Below are positions 25,307 through 36,100 of a stretch of DNA of 64,000 nt, piece after piece. This DNA is from Balneola sp. (GTDB lineage: Bacteria; Bacteroidota; Rhodothermia; Balneolales; Balneolaceae). A program made the translations under genes and the position numbers. Numbering within the stretch: position 1 is the stretch's first letter; each line of letters starts with the position of its first letter. Location of the stretch: NCBI GenBank assembly GCA_017640785.1, contig JAEPPZ010000003.1, positions 177,998 through 241,997 of the forward strand, given 5' to 3'. A model generated the notes under the pieces. That model was not told where the DNA came from. It ran no database searches and worked only from the letters and a program-made list of their open reading frames with translations.

Positions 25307-26767
25307 TTATTTAACCCACTCTGGTAAAACACCTATTTCAATTCCAAATACCCAACTTACCAGTGTTAAAGAGGCGAGAGTAAGCAGTAATATGAACATA
25401 ATATTGAGCCATAACCCGGCTTTAGACATTTCAGGAATACTTATTTTTCCACTTCCATAAACAATGGCATTTGGAGGTGTTGCAACCGGAAGCATAAATG
25501 CACAGCTTGCACCCAATACTGTTGGAATAGCCAGTAAAAATGGATTTTCTCCCAATCCAATAGCAACGGAAGCTAAAATGGGCAAAAATGCCGCTGTGGA
25601 CGCTGTATTACTTGTCATTTCTGTAAGGAATACGATCAGTGCAATTACAATTAAAATGATCAATATGATCGGCCAGGTATTCAAACTTCCAATTCCGGAA
25701 CCGATCCATGTTGCAAGTCCTGTACTGCTTATAGCTGATGCCATACTCAATCCTCCACCAAAGAGAATTAGCACTCCCCATGGCAATCGTTTTGTATCAG
25801 ACCATTTCAGTAAAAACCGGTTCTCTTCTGAATTTGCAGGGATCATAAAAAATGCAACGGCAGCACCTATAGCAATTCCCGCATCGGATAAGCCGGGCAC
25901 TACCGATGACAGTAACGGCCTGAACATCCACAACAATGCAGCAGAAACAAACACTACGGCTACTTTCTTTTCCTGATTGGAAATATTACCAAGCCTTTCC
26001 ATTTGAGATCGGATTAACTCCTTTCCTCCCGGTAATTCTTTGATCCTGATAGGATAGACAAACTTAGTAAGTATAACATACATTAACGGAAGTGACACAA
26101 GCATGATCGGTACTCCAACCATCATCCAATCCAGGAAACTGATCTCAATGTTATAGTTTTCAAGAACAAATCCGGCTAGTAATGCATTTGGCGGAGTCCC
26201 TATCAAAGTTCCCATGCCACCTATATTACATGCGTAAGCAATGGTGAGAACTAAAACGATCTCAAAGTTAATTTTAGCAGATTTGTCATTCTTATCTAAC
26301 AACTCTAAAATAGACATGGCTATTGGAAGCATCATAATAGCAGTTGCCGTATTACTAACCCACATACTCAGAAAAGCCGAAGCTATGATAAAACCAATAA
26401 TAATTGAAGATGGTTTTATCCCCACGAAATTTACAATTGTAATGGCTATTCTTTTATGAAGATTCCACTTCTCCATTGCCAGAGCTATTACAAAACCTCC
26501 CATAAATAAAAAGATAAGCGGGTTTGCATACGGGCCTGTAGCATCCCCAATACTAAATACACCCAGAACAGGAAAAAGTACAATTGGCAGTAGTGCCGTT
26601 GCAGAAATTGGAATGGCTTCCGTTATCCACCATATACCCATCAGAATAGTTACTGCAGCTGTTTTCCACGCAGCGTCAGAAAGCCCTTCCGGAACAGGTA
26701 AGAAAAGGAGGATCACAAATACCAGTATCCCGCCAATTAAACCTGCTCTTTTCCCTAAATCTTGCAT
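25307..26767 (-). CDS. SLC13/DASS family Na+:anion symporter
   Basis: 486 residues with about 11-12 membrane segments. Both diagnostic SNT motifs are present: WVSNTATAIMMLP in the first repeat and TEMTSNTASTAAFLP in the second. The family carries dicarboxylates or sulfate with Na+. It is the last gene of the run MFS-ROK-PcRGLX-like-DASS, 17 bases after the lyase-like gene. I therefore infer uptake of a sugar acid or dicarboxylate produced by that locus. Confidence 0.9.
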   Translation of the reverse strand: MQDLGKRAGLIGGILVFVILLFLPVPEGLSDAAWKTAAVTILMGIWWITEAIPISATALLPIVLFPVLGVFSIGDATGPYANPLIFLFMGGFVIALAMEKWNLHKRIAITIVNFVGIKPSSIIIGFIIASAFLSMWVSNTATAIMMLPIAMSILELLDKNDKSAKINFEIVLVLTIAYACNIGGMGTLIGTPPNALLAGFVLENYNIEISFLDWMMVGVPIMLVSLPLMYVILTKFVYPIRIKELPGGKELIRSQMERLGNISNQEKKVAVVFVSAALLWMFRPLLSSVVPGLSDAGIAIGAAVAFFMIPANSEENRFLLKWSDTKRLPWGVLILFGGGLSMASAISSTGLATWIGSGIGSLNTWPIILIILIVIALIVFLTEMTSNTASTAAFLPILASVAIGLGENPFLLAIPTVLGASCAFMLPVATPPNAIVYGSGKISIPEMSKAGLWLNIMFILLLTLASLTLVSWVFGIEIGVLPEWVK

Positions 26768-26784
26768 AAAATTATATTCCTAAG

Positions 26785-29472
26785 TTACTTTTCTGCCGGA
26801 TAGCTTTCTTTTTCCATCCAGTATTCCAGATAAGGTACATTATAAATGCTTGTCCAGCCAAATACTCTTAAACCATTGGTTATCTGCCAGATCGGAGGTC
26901 TTCTTGCACCTGGATCTTTCGGGAAATTACTCGCCTCTTCTAAAGCATCTGCCAGGATCTTTTGATTCTGATATGAATTAAAGTCTTGAACAAGTTCTTC
27001 GGTTTTTAAATAACGGGCTCGACTAACGGCTTCATCAAGTAAACTCTTTTCTCCGGAATATTCATAACCCAGAACCAGACTACTTATTGAAGAAAGGTAA
27101 GATTCCATGTCATGATTTAGAGGTGGCACGTCTCTGAGTGTTCTTGCATGATCCACTACGGCATCTTTTACTTCTTCACTACCTGTAAACTGATAGTACT
27201 TACGTAAACCATTACTTGCATAAACCTGAGCATAGCCATAGCGGTTTATCACAAGCTCACCACCTTGATCAGGATGCCTTTGTAACTCAAGCATCAGACT
27301 TACTCTGTCTTCTAACTCGTTGTAGTATTTATCCGATTTTGTTGCATCATAGATCTCAGCTAAGTTCCATACTGACAAATATAGTCGCCTTCCTCTAAGC
27401 CCGTGTTCACCAAAAACCCTTTTTACGTAATAATCTCCCGTTAGCTTAGCTACTTCAAGTCCTCTATGATTTCCATCTAAATAATAAGAAGTAGTCCACC
27501 CCGGCACCCAAACATGTGCACTCAATAAGGATGAGTAATGCTGAGAAGCATGCCTTCTTCCCATACCAACGTAAGGTGATCCTTCCGGAAGGTCTTCATG
27601 TTGAAAAGCGTGCAATGATTCATTTGTATCACCAAAATAAACAGGATCTTTAGGCCAATGAATATTGTCCACATCCATAGTATGAGCACTAGCAGCCTTT
27701 GCTGTTTTATAATACATAGGGTTTCCGGTTCTGATAAACTGTAACCACCACATATAATCGTTTCCGGGTTCATTATTTGTCCATTGGAACCATTCGTATC
27801 CATAAAAATAGGTTAGGTTATCACCATAGTTTAACATTCCATACCATGGTTCCCATTGTTGATTGAACTTCATCCAGTTCAATTTATAATCTATACCCCT
27901 TTCATAAGCTGCGTACTTATCCAGACTCTCTGTCATCTTCCCAAAGGCTTCACTCTCAGCATACCATTCCGGAGAAGCGTGAGTAACCGGCGAGTCAATA
28001 AAGCGGTGTACATCTTTTGAAATATCTTCAACTGCGCTTTTCTTATGAAAGTTAAAGACCATCTCTGTAGTTTTAGCAAGACCCTGAGCAAAATTAGCGA
28101 TCATTCCGCTATCATTATCACTGTCTTTTTTTGCAAAACTCATTGGATCAACAGACGGAGTCCAGATATAAGCTGTAACTTTATTGTTAGTTCCATCTAC
28201 TGCGATCTCTTTAGGATACTCTTCAAAGAAGCTTTGAAAACTAACCGTAACCCCCCACTTGTTGTCCGAAATATCTAACCAACCCGGAGATCGTTCTTTG
28301 TTCAGATCAGTACTTCCATCAATATTTATGATCGAACTGAATTCATTTTCCATTCTTTTCTCGGGAGATGAATTTTTAAGTTCCGGAATTTGAGATGTAT
28401 TTGGTCCTGTTTGCAACACTGTAGCTGAACCGGCTAAAGGACTCTGAACAACAGTACTGTTTGAAGTGTCCCACCATTTGCCATCATAGTAAGCAGAAGT
28501 TACTGTCTTGGATTCATCCATATTATACTTCAGAGATAAACCTGTAGCTTCAATCCTGTCGTTCGGCTTTGTAAATCCTGCGTCATTCCTAAGCAGGGAT
28601 TCATCTATAATTTTACCATTTTCAGTTGCAATAGCTTCATATTCACCTTCTTGTTTTTTATGGTGATCAGGCTCTCCGGTGTATACGAAAGTATGCTGAA
28701 CTTTTATATAGCTCTTGCCGGCATACGCATGAATTCTGGTTGTAAATGGCGCTTTATTATTATCCCCACGCTTGTATTCATATTCTCCTTCTATTCGGAT
28801 AATTGCATGTAAAGGACCGGTTCCTAATTCTTTCACCGTTTTCAGCACTACTGCTTTTGACTTATCTATTCCTGCATCGTCAAGGAGATCCAGAAAAGAA
28901 CTTCTGCCGGCTTCTCCCATGGCAATAATATCATCATCAGTAAACCCATCACCATCAATGTCCAGTTCTACTTTATCCAAAAAACCACTGCCTGCAGGAG
29001 AGTTTTGAAATCCTCCACCTTCTCCTTTGTTTACAACAAACCTAAGTGGACCGGTGTTTACTTCAACCTCACCATTCTGTCTTTGATTATTCTTTACTGT
29101 TAATGTCTGATCATAATCTCTTGCATTTCTGATATCCGCTCCATATTCCACACTATATTCATTTCCCTCTTCAGTAAAAAAGAAAACCCAGATCCATTTT
29201 ATGCTATTATCAGATGGTTTCCAGGTTGTAACTTTAGTGATTTGAGATGGTATCTCATTGCCGTTGTCATCCAATACTCTTACATGATCAGGAGAATACA
29301 GCTCCCCTTCCGGAATTGGAACGCCAAATAGTTGAGGGGTGCCCGGTGTATTATTCTCTACAGTAATTGGGATCAAAGTTGAATTTGTTGGCATTGTACA
29401 GCTTAAAAAGGCTAGAACAATTCCTATATATAGAAATCCTTTTGTGCTAAATTTTAATAATGATGATCTCAT
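26785..29472 (-). CDS. PcRGLX/YetA-like (PL26-type) lipoprotein, putative rhamnogalacturonan lyase
   Basis: 895 residues. Lipobox AFLSC with Cys25. The N-terminal RIFT-barrel-like domain starts at TLIPITVENNTPGTPQLFGVP and is followed by a beta-rich middle (~130-480). The C-terminal half is an alpha/alpha-barrel, with segments such as WYGMLNYGDN, FGDTNESLHAFQHED, HASQHYSSLLSAHVW and SYLSSISSLVLGYEYSG. This three-part layout matches the exo-rhamnogalacturonan lyase/YetA family as I know it. An Asp-rich calcium-like loop (DIDGDGFTDDD) lies near 175. It probably cleaves uronic-acid-containing glycans at the cell surface. Exact specificity is uncertain. Confidence 0.7.
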   Translation of the reverse strand: MRSSLLKFSTKGFLYIGIVLAFLSCTMPTNSTLIPITVENNTPGTPQLFGVPIPEGELYSPDHVRVLDDNGNEIPSQITKVTTWKPSDNSIKWIWVFFFTEEGNEYSVEYGADIRNARDYDQTLTVKNNQRQNGEVEVNTGPLRFVVNKGEGGGFQNSPAGSGFLDKVELDIDGDGFTDDDIIAMGEAGRSSFLDLLDDAGIDKSKAVVLKTVKELGTGPLHAIIRIEGEYEYKRGDNNKAPFTTRIHAYAGKSYIKVQHTFVYTGEPDHHKKQEGEYEAIATENGKIIDESLLRNDAGFTKPNDRIEATGLSLKYNMDESKTVTSAYYDGKWWDTSNSTVVQSPLAGSATVLQTGPNTSQIPELKNSSPEKRMENEFSSIINIDGSTDLNKERSPGWLDISDNKWGVTVSFQSFFEEYPKEIAVDGTNNKVTAYIWTPSVDPMSFAKKDSDNDSGMIANFAQGLAKTTEMVFNFHKKSAVEDISKDVHRFIDSPVTHASPEWYAESEAFGKMTESLDKYAAYERGIDYKLNWMKFNQQWEPWYGMLNYGDNLTYFYGYEWFQWTNNEPGNDYMWWLQFIRTGNPMYYKTAKAASAHTMDVDNIHWPKDPVYFGDTNESLHAFQHEDLPEGSPYVGMGRRHASQHYSSLLSAHVWVPGWTTSYYLDGNHRGLEVAKLTGDYYVKRVFGEHGLRGRRLYLSVWNLAEIYDATKSDKYYNELEDRVSLMLELQRHPDQGGELVINRYGYAQVYASNGLRKYYQFTGSEEVKDAVVDHARTLRDVPPLNHDMESYLSSISSLVLGYEYSGEKSLLDEAVSRARYLKTEELVQDFNSYQNQKILADALEEASNFPKDPGARRPPIWQITNGLRVFGWTSIYNVPYLEYWMEKESYPAEK

Positions 29473-29479
29473 GACATTC

Positions 29480-30340
29480 CTAGTTATTTAGAAACTGATG
29501 GTCTAATACAAGTGCAGCTGCCCCTAATACCGCGACCGATTCCCGTTCTGTAGTTTTAATTTTTAAATTTGTGATGGAGTTTGGGTAGGCAAAATCTTCC
29601 AGAGCCTCGAACATATTTTTTTGAAAAAAAGGAAACGCTTTTGAAACGCTGCCTCCAAGAACAATTATCTCCGGATCGTATGCATACACTATCACTTTTA
29701 TGGCGTTTCCCAGATGAGTCCCAAACTCATTATATGCTTCTAAAGCTTCCTCATTACCTTTTTGAGCCCGGTTAAAAAACTCTTGTCCGGTATTATTTTT
29801 ATGGATATCGAAAAACTGTCCGGAACAGTAATGTTCAAAAATTGAATCTTTATAAGGTAACATGCCCACTTCACCTGCTCCACAGTTATTACCGGAGTAC
29901 AAGGTATTGTTAAGTATTAAACCGGAACCAAAACCCGTGCCCAGTATCAAACCTACCACAGATTTATAGTTCTTTCCTGCACCAAAGTGTTTTTCCCCTA
30001 GTGCGAAACAATTCGCATCGTTATTTATAAAAACCGGTTTGTTAAATTCATTCTCCAGAATTTCTTTAAGGGGTACTTCTTTCCAGGAAGGAATATTCTG
30101 AACATCATATACAATTCCCTTTTCTACATCCACTACACTGGGAACTCCTATTCCTATGGCCTCGATATTTGGGTTCCATAGCTTCGAAATCATCCCTTTA
30201 ATTTGTTCGATAATTGATTCCGCGTTTTCTTTTCCGGAGATCGGTTCTGAAATCAAGGTTTCAATCTCGTCCTCCAAAATAGTAGCCACCCTGACATTCG
30301 TTCCTCCCAAATCAATCCCTATAAGAGTTCCCTTGCTCAA
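29480..30340 (-). CDS. ROK family sugar kinase
   Basis: 286 residues. ATP-binding phosphate-1 loop GIDLGGTNVR at 8-17, catalytic Asp108 in FINNDAN, and glycine-rich LILGTGFGSGLI at 131-142. The canonical ROK zinc motif is eroded: the GExGH His is Met160 (GEVGM) and only Cys172 remains of the usual Cys cluster, so it is a non-zinc ROK variant. No N-terminal helix-turn-helix, so this is a kinase rather than a ROK repressor. It lies between the MFS transporter and lyase-like genes with short gaps (30 and 7 bases). It probably phosphorylates the imported sugar. Confidence 0.9.
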   Translation of the reverse strand: MSKGTLIGIDLGGTNVRVATILEDEIETLISEPISGKENAESIIEQIKGMISKLWNPNIEAIGIGVPSVVDVEKGIVYDVQNIPSWKEVPLKEILENEFNKPVFINNDANCFALGEKHFGAGKNYKSVVGLILGTGFGSGLILNNTLYSGNNCGAGEVGMLPYKDSIFEHYCSGQFFDIHKNNTGQEFFNRAQKGNEEALEAYNEFGTHLGNAIKVIVYAYDPEIIVLGGSVSKAFPFFQKNMFEALEDFAYPNSITNLKIKTTERESVAVLGAAALVLDHQFLNN

Positions 30341-30370
30341 AACTGTTCTCTCTTTTATTCTTTATTGATG

Positions 30371-31615
30371 TTAATCTTTCCCAGCAAAATCGATAGTTTT
30401 ATTACTGACAAGAGGCTTAGCCCAAAAACCAATACTTAGTATGTATCCAAAAGCGATAAACAGAAACAGCATACCAATTCTTAGTCCAAATAGATCACCT
30501 AGCGACCCAACGATAAGCGGTACAATAGCGCCCCCTGCAATTCCGGTAACCAGAATACCTGAAAAAGTTCCATGATGCTCTTCAACTGAGTTGAGTGCCA
30601 GTGAAAATATAATTGGCCACATTACTGCTATAAAGAATCCGATTGCCGGGAATGCATACAGTGCAACTTCTCCGCTCGCAAATAAAGCAGTAGCTAGGCA
30701 GATCAGTACCATCGAGGTAAATGCCACAAGAATTTTCTTACTGTCCATTACTTTTAACAAAAACAGACCCAGAACTGTACCTGCTGTCATCATTCCCCAA
30801 AACCATGATACTGTAGTAGCCCCTGTTGTTTGAGGGTCATACCCATGATAGGATGAAAGGAATTCTGATATCCAGTTAGCGACTCCTTGTTCTGCACCTA
30901 CATATGCAAATATTCCAAGGAAGAACAGAATTACTTTCTTGTTCTTCAGCATTTCAAGATGTGTTTCTAAAGCGCCAACTTTTTCATCTTCATTTTTAAG
31001 CACTTCAGGAAACTTAGATATAGATATTACGATCACCATTATGATGGAGACCAGCGCAAAAATCAAATACAAGGAGATCCAAGGAAGATCTTCCGGAACC
31101 AATTCAGAGATCACTGACAAAAAGATACCCATGTCATCTGTTCCGATATTTAAAACCAGATATGAATACACCAGCGGACTTAAAAAAGAAGCCAATCCAA
31201 AGAATAACTGGGCCATAACCGAATTAAATGCAAAATTTTCTTCTCCACCAGACACTCTAAGCAATGGATTTATAGCAACCTGAAGCATTGCCATCCCTGA
31301 TCCGATAAAAAACAGTGAGAGTACAGCTACTATATATTGAGGAAACACTGCAAACAATAAAGCTCCGGAGAATGCGATCATAAAAGCCAGGATCATTACT
31401 TTTTTCTCGCCATACTTTTCAATCAGTATCCCGGATGGAATGGACATCACTCCATAAGCTATAAAGAAAGCAAATGGAAGTATCGCAACCAGTGTAAGAC
31501 TTAAGTCAAAATCCTCAATTATTTGAGGAACTAAAGGTCCGATTATATTTGTCAAAAATGAGATGACAAAAAATGTTAGTACAATAAGCCCAACTAAATA
31601 ACGATTCCTTTCCAT
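30371..31615 (-). CDS. MFS sugar transporter (FucP-like)
   Basis: 414 residues with 12 predicted membrane helices. The opening (NRYLVGLIVLTFFVISFLTN), the loop GILIEKYGEKK after helix 2 and the overall pattern resemble the fucose:proton symporter (FucP/FHS) group of the major facilitator family. First gene of the MFS-ROK-lyase-DASS run, 126 bases after susD with a terminator in between. It likely imports the mono- or oligosaccharide released by the surface machinery. Confidence 0.88.
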   Translation of the reverse strand: MERNRYLVGLIVLTFFVISFLTNIIGPLVPQIIEDFDLSLTLVAILPFAFFIAYGVMSIPSGILIEKYGEKKVMILAFMIAFSGALLFAVFPQYIVAVLSLFFIGSGMAMLQVAINPLLRVSGGEENFAFNSVMAQLFFGLASFLSPLVYSYLVLNIGTDDMGIFLSVISELVPEDLPWISLYLIFALVSIIMVIVISISKFPEVLKNEDEKVGALETHLEMLKNKKVILFFLGIFAYVGAEQGVANWISEFLSSYHGYDPQTTGATTVSWFWGMMTAGTVLGLFLLKVMDSKKILVAFTSMVLICLATALFASGEVALYAFPAIGFFIAVMWPIIFSLALNSVEEHHGTFSGILVTGIAGGAIVPLIVGSLGDLFGLRIGMLFLFIAFGYILSIGFWAKPLVSNKTIDFAGKD

Positions 31616-31696
31616 AATGTGATTCTATATAGTTAATTAACTTTATACCGGAGATTGTTACTCCAATACATTGAATAAGGTTTATCTGAATAATTT

Positions 31697-31728
31697 AAAA
31701 AAGCCGAGGGCATGAAGGCTCTCGGCTT
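31697..31728 (-). terminator. Intrinsic terminator after susD
   Basis: AAGCCGAG and CTCGGCTT form the stem, with the minus-strand T6 tract at 31697-31702. It separates the susCD transcript from the MFS-ROK-lyase-DASS run. Partial readthrough could still link them. Confidence 0.8.
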
Positions 31729-31741
31729 ATAAAGCTACAAC

Positions 31742-33112
31742 TTACTGATGCTCTGGGTTTTGAGTCATGTTATCCGGAGATACATCAATTGCTCCCTGAG
31801 GAATAGGGAATAACAATGTTACCTGAGATTCCGGAATTCCTAAATGTGCTGACATTACAGATTTAGCTACTCCAAACCTTTTAAGATCAGCCCATCTTTT
31901 GTTTTCAAAAGCGAACTCAACTCTTCTTTCCTGAAGTAGTTTCTCATCGAAAGTGCCTCCTGCCGGAGTACGGTCAACTCCGCCTAAACCCGCACGATCT
32001 CTGACTTCGTCAATTAAGTCATACGCAGCATCAGATTCACCTAAAGCTTCTGCTAGATTTAATAAGACCTCAGCATATCGAAGTTCCACCCAGTTATTAT
32101 CACCATCAGAAGAAACAGCCGGGCTGCTGATAAACTTTCTTACCCAGGGATTTGCAGGATCTGTGGTATCAATTGTAGCATCAAACCTTTCATCTCCAGC
32201 CTCATAAGCTCCGATAATATCGTCTGTTACATTTTGAGGGGCTCCACCTCCTCCAACTCCACCAAAACCAAGAGGAGTGTAATTATCGGTGTATGAGCTA
32301 CCTTCCCCTACATTTCCGGTAATGAACTCTATTTCGAAAATAGATTCTATGTTACCTTCATTTGCTGCTCCCCACAGATCGGCATAATCAGGAACCAGAT
32401 CAAATTGCATAGAATCTATTACTCTCTGCAAAGGAGCTACTGCATCTGAATTATTCCCATTAGCAAGATGTACTCTTCCTAAAAGAGCTGCGGCAGCCCA
32501 CTTTGTAATTCTACCGGTTTCAGGTAAAAGATTTTCAGCCATTTCAAGATCAATAGCGATTTGGTTATAAATAGCAGTTGCATCTACCTGGGTTACTTCA
32601 ACATCCGGAGTGGTAACTTCATCTAACTGCAAAGGTACGTTTCCAAATATTACCGCCATGTGATAGTAGAGCAACGACCTGATAAAATACGCTTCTCCTT
32701 TAATTTGATCTCGTACTGCTTCGCTATCAAAGGTGGCATCATCTATTCTTGCTATAATATTATTAGTACCTGCAATAACATTATACACAGCATTGTATGT
32801 AGCGGATATCTCTTCTCCAGATGGCAAATCGGTAAAAGTATCTAATTGTTCCAGGCTCGCTGCCAAACCTGTGGCTCCACCACCATTTGCACCATTGTCA
32901 GCTCTCATCTCCATAAACAGAACAAAGTTTACATCAAACGTTTCTCTGCTTTGCAACCCGTCTAAAGCCCCACGAATTGCTAGCTGAAAGTCCGTTTCAT
33001 TTTTGTAAAAATTGTTGACGTTTCTCTCAGTAAGAGGCCCCAGGTTCGTAAAATCATCTCCGCATGAAACAAATAAAAGCGGAATGAACAGTGTTAATAT
33101 TAGTTTTTTCAT
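31742..33112 (-). CDS. SusD/RagB family nutrient-binding lipoprotein
   Basis: About 456 residues when begun at the ATG at 33112, which gives a proper lipoprotein signal (MKKLILTLFIPLLFVSC, Cys17). A longer frame to 33202 only overlaps the SusC tail. It shows a SusD-type helical TPR-like scaffold (NFYKNETDFQLAIRGALDGL; GEAYFIRSLLYYHMA; YAEVLLNLAEALG; RRVEFAFENKRWADLKRFG). It binds glycan at the cell surface and caps the SusC transporter. It starts 25 bases after the susC stop. Confidence 0.95.
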   Translation of the reverse strand: MKKLILTLFIPLLFVSCGDDFTNLGPLTERNVNNFYKNETDFQLAIRGALDGLQSRETFDVNFVLFMEMRADNGANGGGATGLAASLEQLDTFTDLPSGEEISATYNAVYNVIAGTNNIIARIDDATFDSEAVRDQIKGEAYFIRSLLYYHMAVIFGNVPLQLDEVTTPDVEVTQVDATAIYNQIAIDLEMAENLLPETGRITKWAAAALLGRVHLANGNNSDAVAPLQRVIDSMQFDLVPDYADLWGAANEGNIESIFEIEFITGNVGEGSSYTDNYTPLGFGGVGGGGAPQNVTDDIIGAYEAGDERFDATIDTTDPANPWVRKFISSPAVSSDGDNNWVELRYAEVLLNLAEALGESDAAYDLIDEVRDRAGLGGVDRTPAGGTFDEKLLQERRVEFAFENKRWADLKRFGVAKSVMSAHLGIPESQVTLLFPIPQGAIDVSPDNMTQNPEHQ

Positions 33113-33137
33113 AATGTCTCCTGTTATAAATGTGCTT

Positions 33138-36100
33138 TTAAAATTCAAGGTTGATACCAAGTTGAACAGTTCTGGCAAGCGGATATGCACCGTAATCTTC
33201 ACCAGGGGTTAAACTGTTCGATGATTGCAAGTTTACTTCAGGATTAAACCCTATGTAATCTGTAAAAATCGCCAAATTCGTTGCTGAAACATAAATTCTG
33301 GCCTTTCTGGCAAAATTATTCAGCTTTTCTACAGGTAAATTATATCCAAACTGAACATTCTTTAAACTTACGTAGCTACCATCCTGAACCTGATATGATG
33401 ACACTCTGTTATTGTTACCATGAGTACCGGTACTTCTGTCAGCACGTGGATACTTTCCGTTTCCTGGATCACTTTCAGAGATCCACCTGTCATTCAGCAC
33501 AGCGTATGCGTTAAAGTTCGCTTCTCCATTCAGAAGGTGACGTGAAGTTAAATTCAATACTTCTCTTCCTACCACACCCTGAATAAATACTCTCAAGTCA
33601 AAGTTTTTGTAATTGAATCGATTTGAGATACCATAAATGAAATCCGGCTGATAACTTCCTAACACAGTTCGGTCATCAGCATTCACTACTCCGTCACCAT
33701 TCACATCTTTAAATCTGAAGTCTCCCGGTCTTGGGTCAGCAGCAAGCAGGTCGTAATCTCCACCCGGAGCATTGTTATTATCTGCATCGATCTCGGCCTG
33801 ATTTTGGTAAATGCGATCTACTACATAACCGTAATAGCTACCTACAGCAGACCCAATTTGTGTAATATGCCTTACTCCGGCAGCTCCTGACACAAGTATC
33901 GGATCACCATTAGGGCCGAGTTTTCTAACTTTATTTTCATTCGTTGAGAAGTTAAAATCAGTTGACCACTGGAACTTACCTACCATATTTCTTGAAGTAA
34001 TTGAAAACTCAAAACCTTTATTTTCAACTTCTCCAATATTCGTAAGAACGCTTCCAAAACCAGTTGACGGAGGAACATTAACTGATAACAAAAGGTCTTT
34101 TGTTATAGTAGAGTAGTAATCAATACTACCATAGATCCTGTCGCTCAGCAGAGCATAATCAACACCTATATTTGTTTGATAACTGGTTTCCCAAGTTAGC
34201 TCACTATCACCTAAAGTAGCCAATGAAGATCCCGGAAATAAAACTCCATTCTCAGGATAATTCACACTATTAAGTAAACTGATCGAACTATAGTTTCCAA
34301 TTTCGAAGTTACCAGCAACTCCATAACTGGCTCTTACTTTCAGCTCATTGAATATATCTAAGGATTTCATGAACTCTTCCTCTGTTGTTCTCCAACCCAA
34401 TGAGAAAGAAGGGAATATACCTGTTTGATTATCAGAACCGAATCTTGAAGCCCGATCTGATCTTATGGTAAACGTTCCAAGATATTTTCCTTTATAGCCA
34501 TAGTTAAGACGAGCCAACATAGAAACTAAAGCCCATTCGGATTCATTAACTCCACCACCGGTAATAATACCGCCGGCTACATTCGGGATTTGATCATCTA
34601 CAAAACCATTGGCAGTAACAAGATTTACTTCATTGGTTTGCTTTTGAGCTGTATAACCGGCTAAGAATCCAACTTTGTGATCATCCTGATATGTTTTCTG
34701 GAAATTAACAGTGTTTTCCCATAGCCAGTTAAATCCATTTGCGCCACTAGATTGAGCAAACGGTTGCGGACTTGTCTGATTTCTGTATAAAAACTTAGTT
34801 CCACGATAAAATGAAGATTGGTAGTTATCTACGTCGTATCCGATTAGTGATTTAAACGTGATATTTTCATTTATATCAACAGTACCATATATGTTTCCAT
34901 AGAGTCTGTTATTTTTTATTTCTTCGGAAATAAAGTCTCTTATCGCCAGCGGGTTACTTGCTGTAGTTGTACCACCACCCAAGTAAGATTGGTTATTTAA
35001 TTGGTTAATAGTTCCATCTTCATTGTATGGAGATACAACCGGAGAATGAACCAGAGCAGAATAAATAATTCCAGGTGGCTGCCCAAAATATGGAGCGTTT
35101 GCTGGCAAACGATCATGGTTAGAAAGTGCCGCATTGGTTACAGAACCGACTTTAATTCTATCTGTTATGTCATAACTGACATTCGCTCTGAAGTTATATC
35201 TGGAAAATGACGAACCATCAATGATTCCTTCCTGATCAAGATAGCCGGCAGACAAAAAGTAAGTCGCTTTATCCGTACCGCCACTTGCTGAAACATGATA
35301 ATTTTGTTGCGCTGATGAGCTCAATACTACATCTAACCAATCAGTGTCTGTACCGTCCCAGTTTACATATTGCTCCGGAATCAGAAAGTTAGCTACATCA
35401 GGGCGCCCTGCATTTGTATTAGGATCGTATTGAGGATTATCGGGCTGATTCCCTCTTTCGATTTCCTGCAAGTAGTTATTATTTCTGGCATCTTTTGTAT
35501 AAGCAATAAGCTCTTCAGCATTCATCATATCCGGTTTATTAACCACTGAAGAGGCTCCACCATACATACTAACAGTAACTCTGTTTAGATCAGGATTTCC
35601 TTTTTTTGTAGTTACCAATATCACTCCACCTGCTCCTCTGGATCCATAAATTGCAGCTGATGCAGCATCCTTTAGTACATCAATCGATTCTATATCATTA
35701 GGATTTAATGAACTAAAAGCATTCGATTTTGGAGCTTGAAACGATCCTCTCTGAGATTGAATATCAACCTGCAAATCAGAGTTTCTGGAAAGCGGTACAC
35801 CGTCAATTACATATAAGGGACCGTTGCTCGCAGTAATGGAGCCTCCACCCCTGATGGTAATTTCAGGGCTGGCACCCGGCTCTCCCGTAGGTTCAACTAC
35901 ATTAACACCTGCTAACCTACCCTGAAGTGCATTTTCAAAACTTGAGACTGGTATATTCTCAAGAACTTCAGTACTGATGGACGCAACAGAGCCTGTTACT
36001 TCTTCTCTTTGCTGAGTACCATAACCTACAACTACTACATCTTCAAATATCAGTAAGTCGGGTTCCATTTCAATTTGTAGATTCGTCATATTTCCTGTAA

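Noticed and set aside
25464-25976. 170-residue plus-strand frame inside the DASS transporter gene
   Set aside because: It is the antisense shadow of a well-supported transporter with SNT motifs; the translation is low-complexity and has no independent signals.
33112-33202. 30-residue N-terminal extension of SusD
   Set aside because: It overlaps the 3' end of susC and would bury the lipoprotein signal; the ATG at 33112 gives a proper lipobox.
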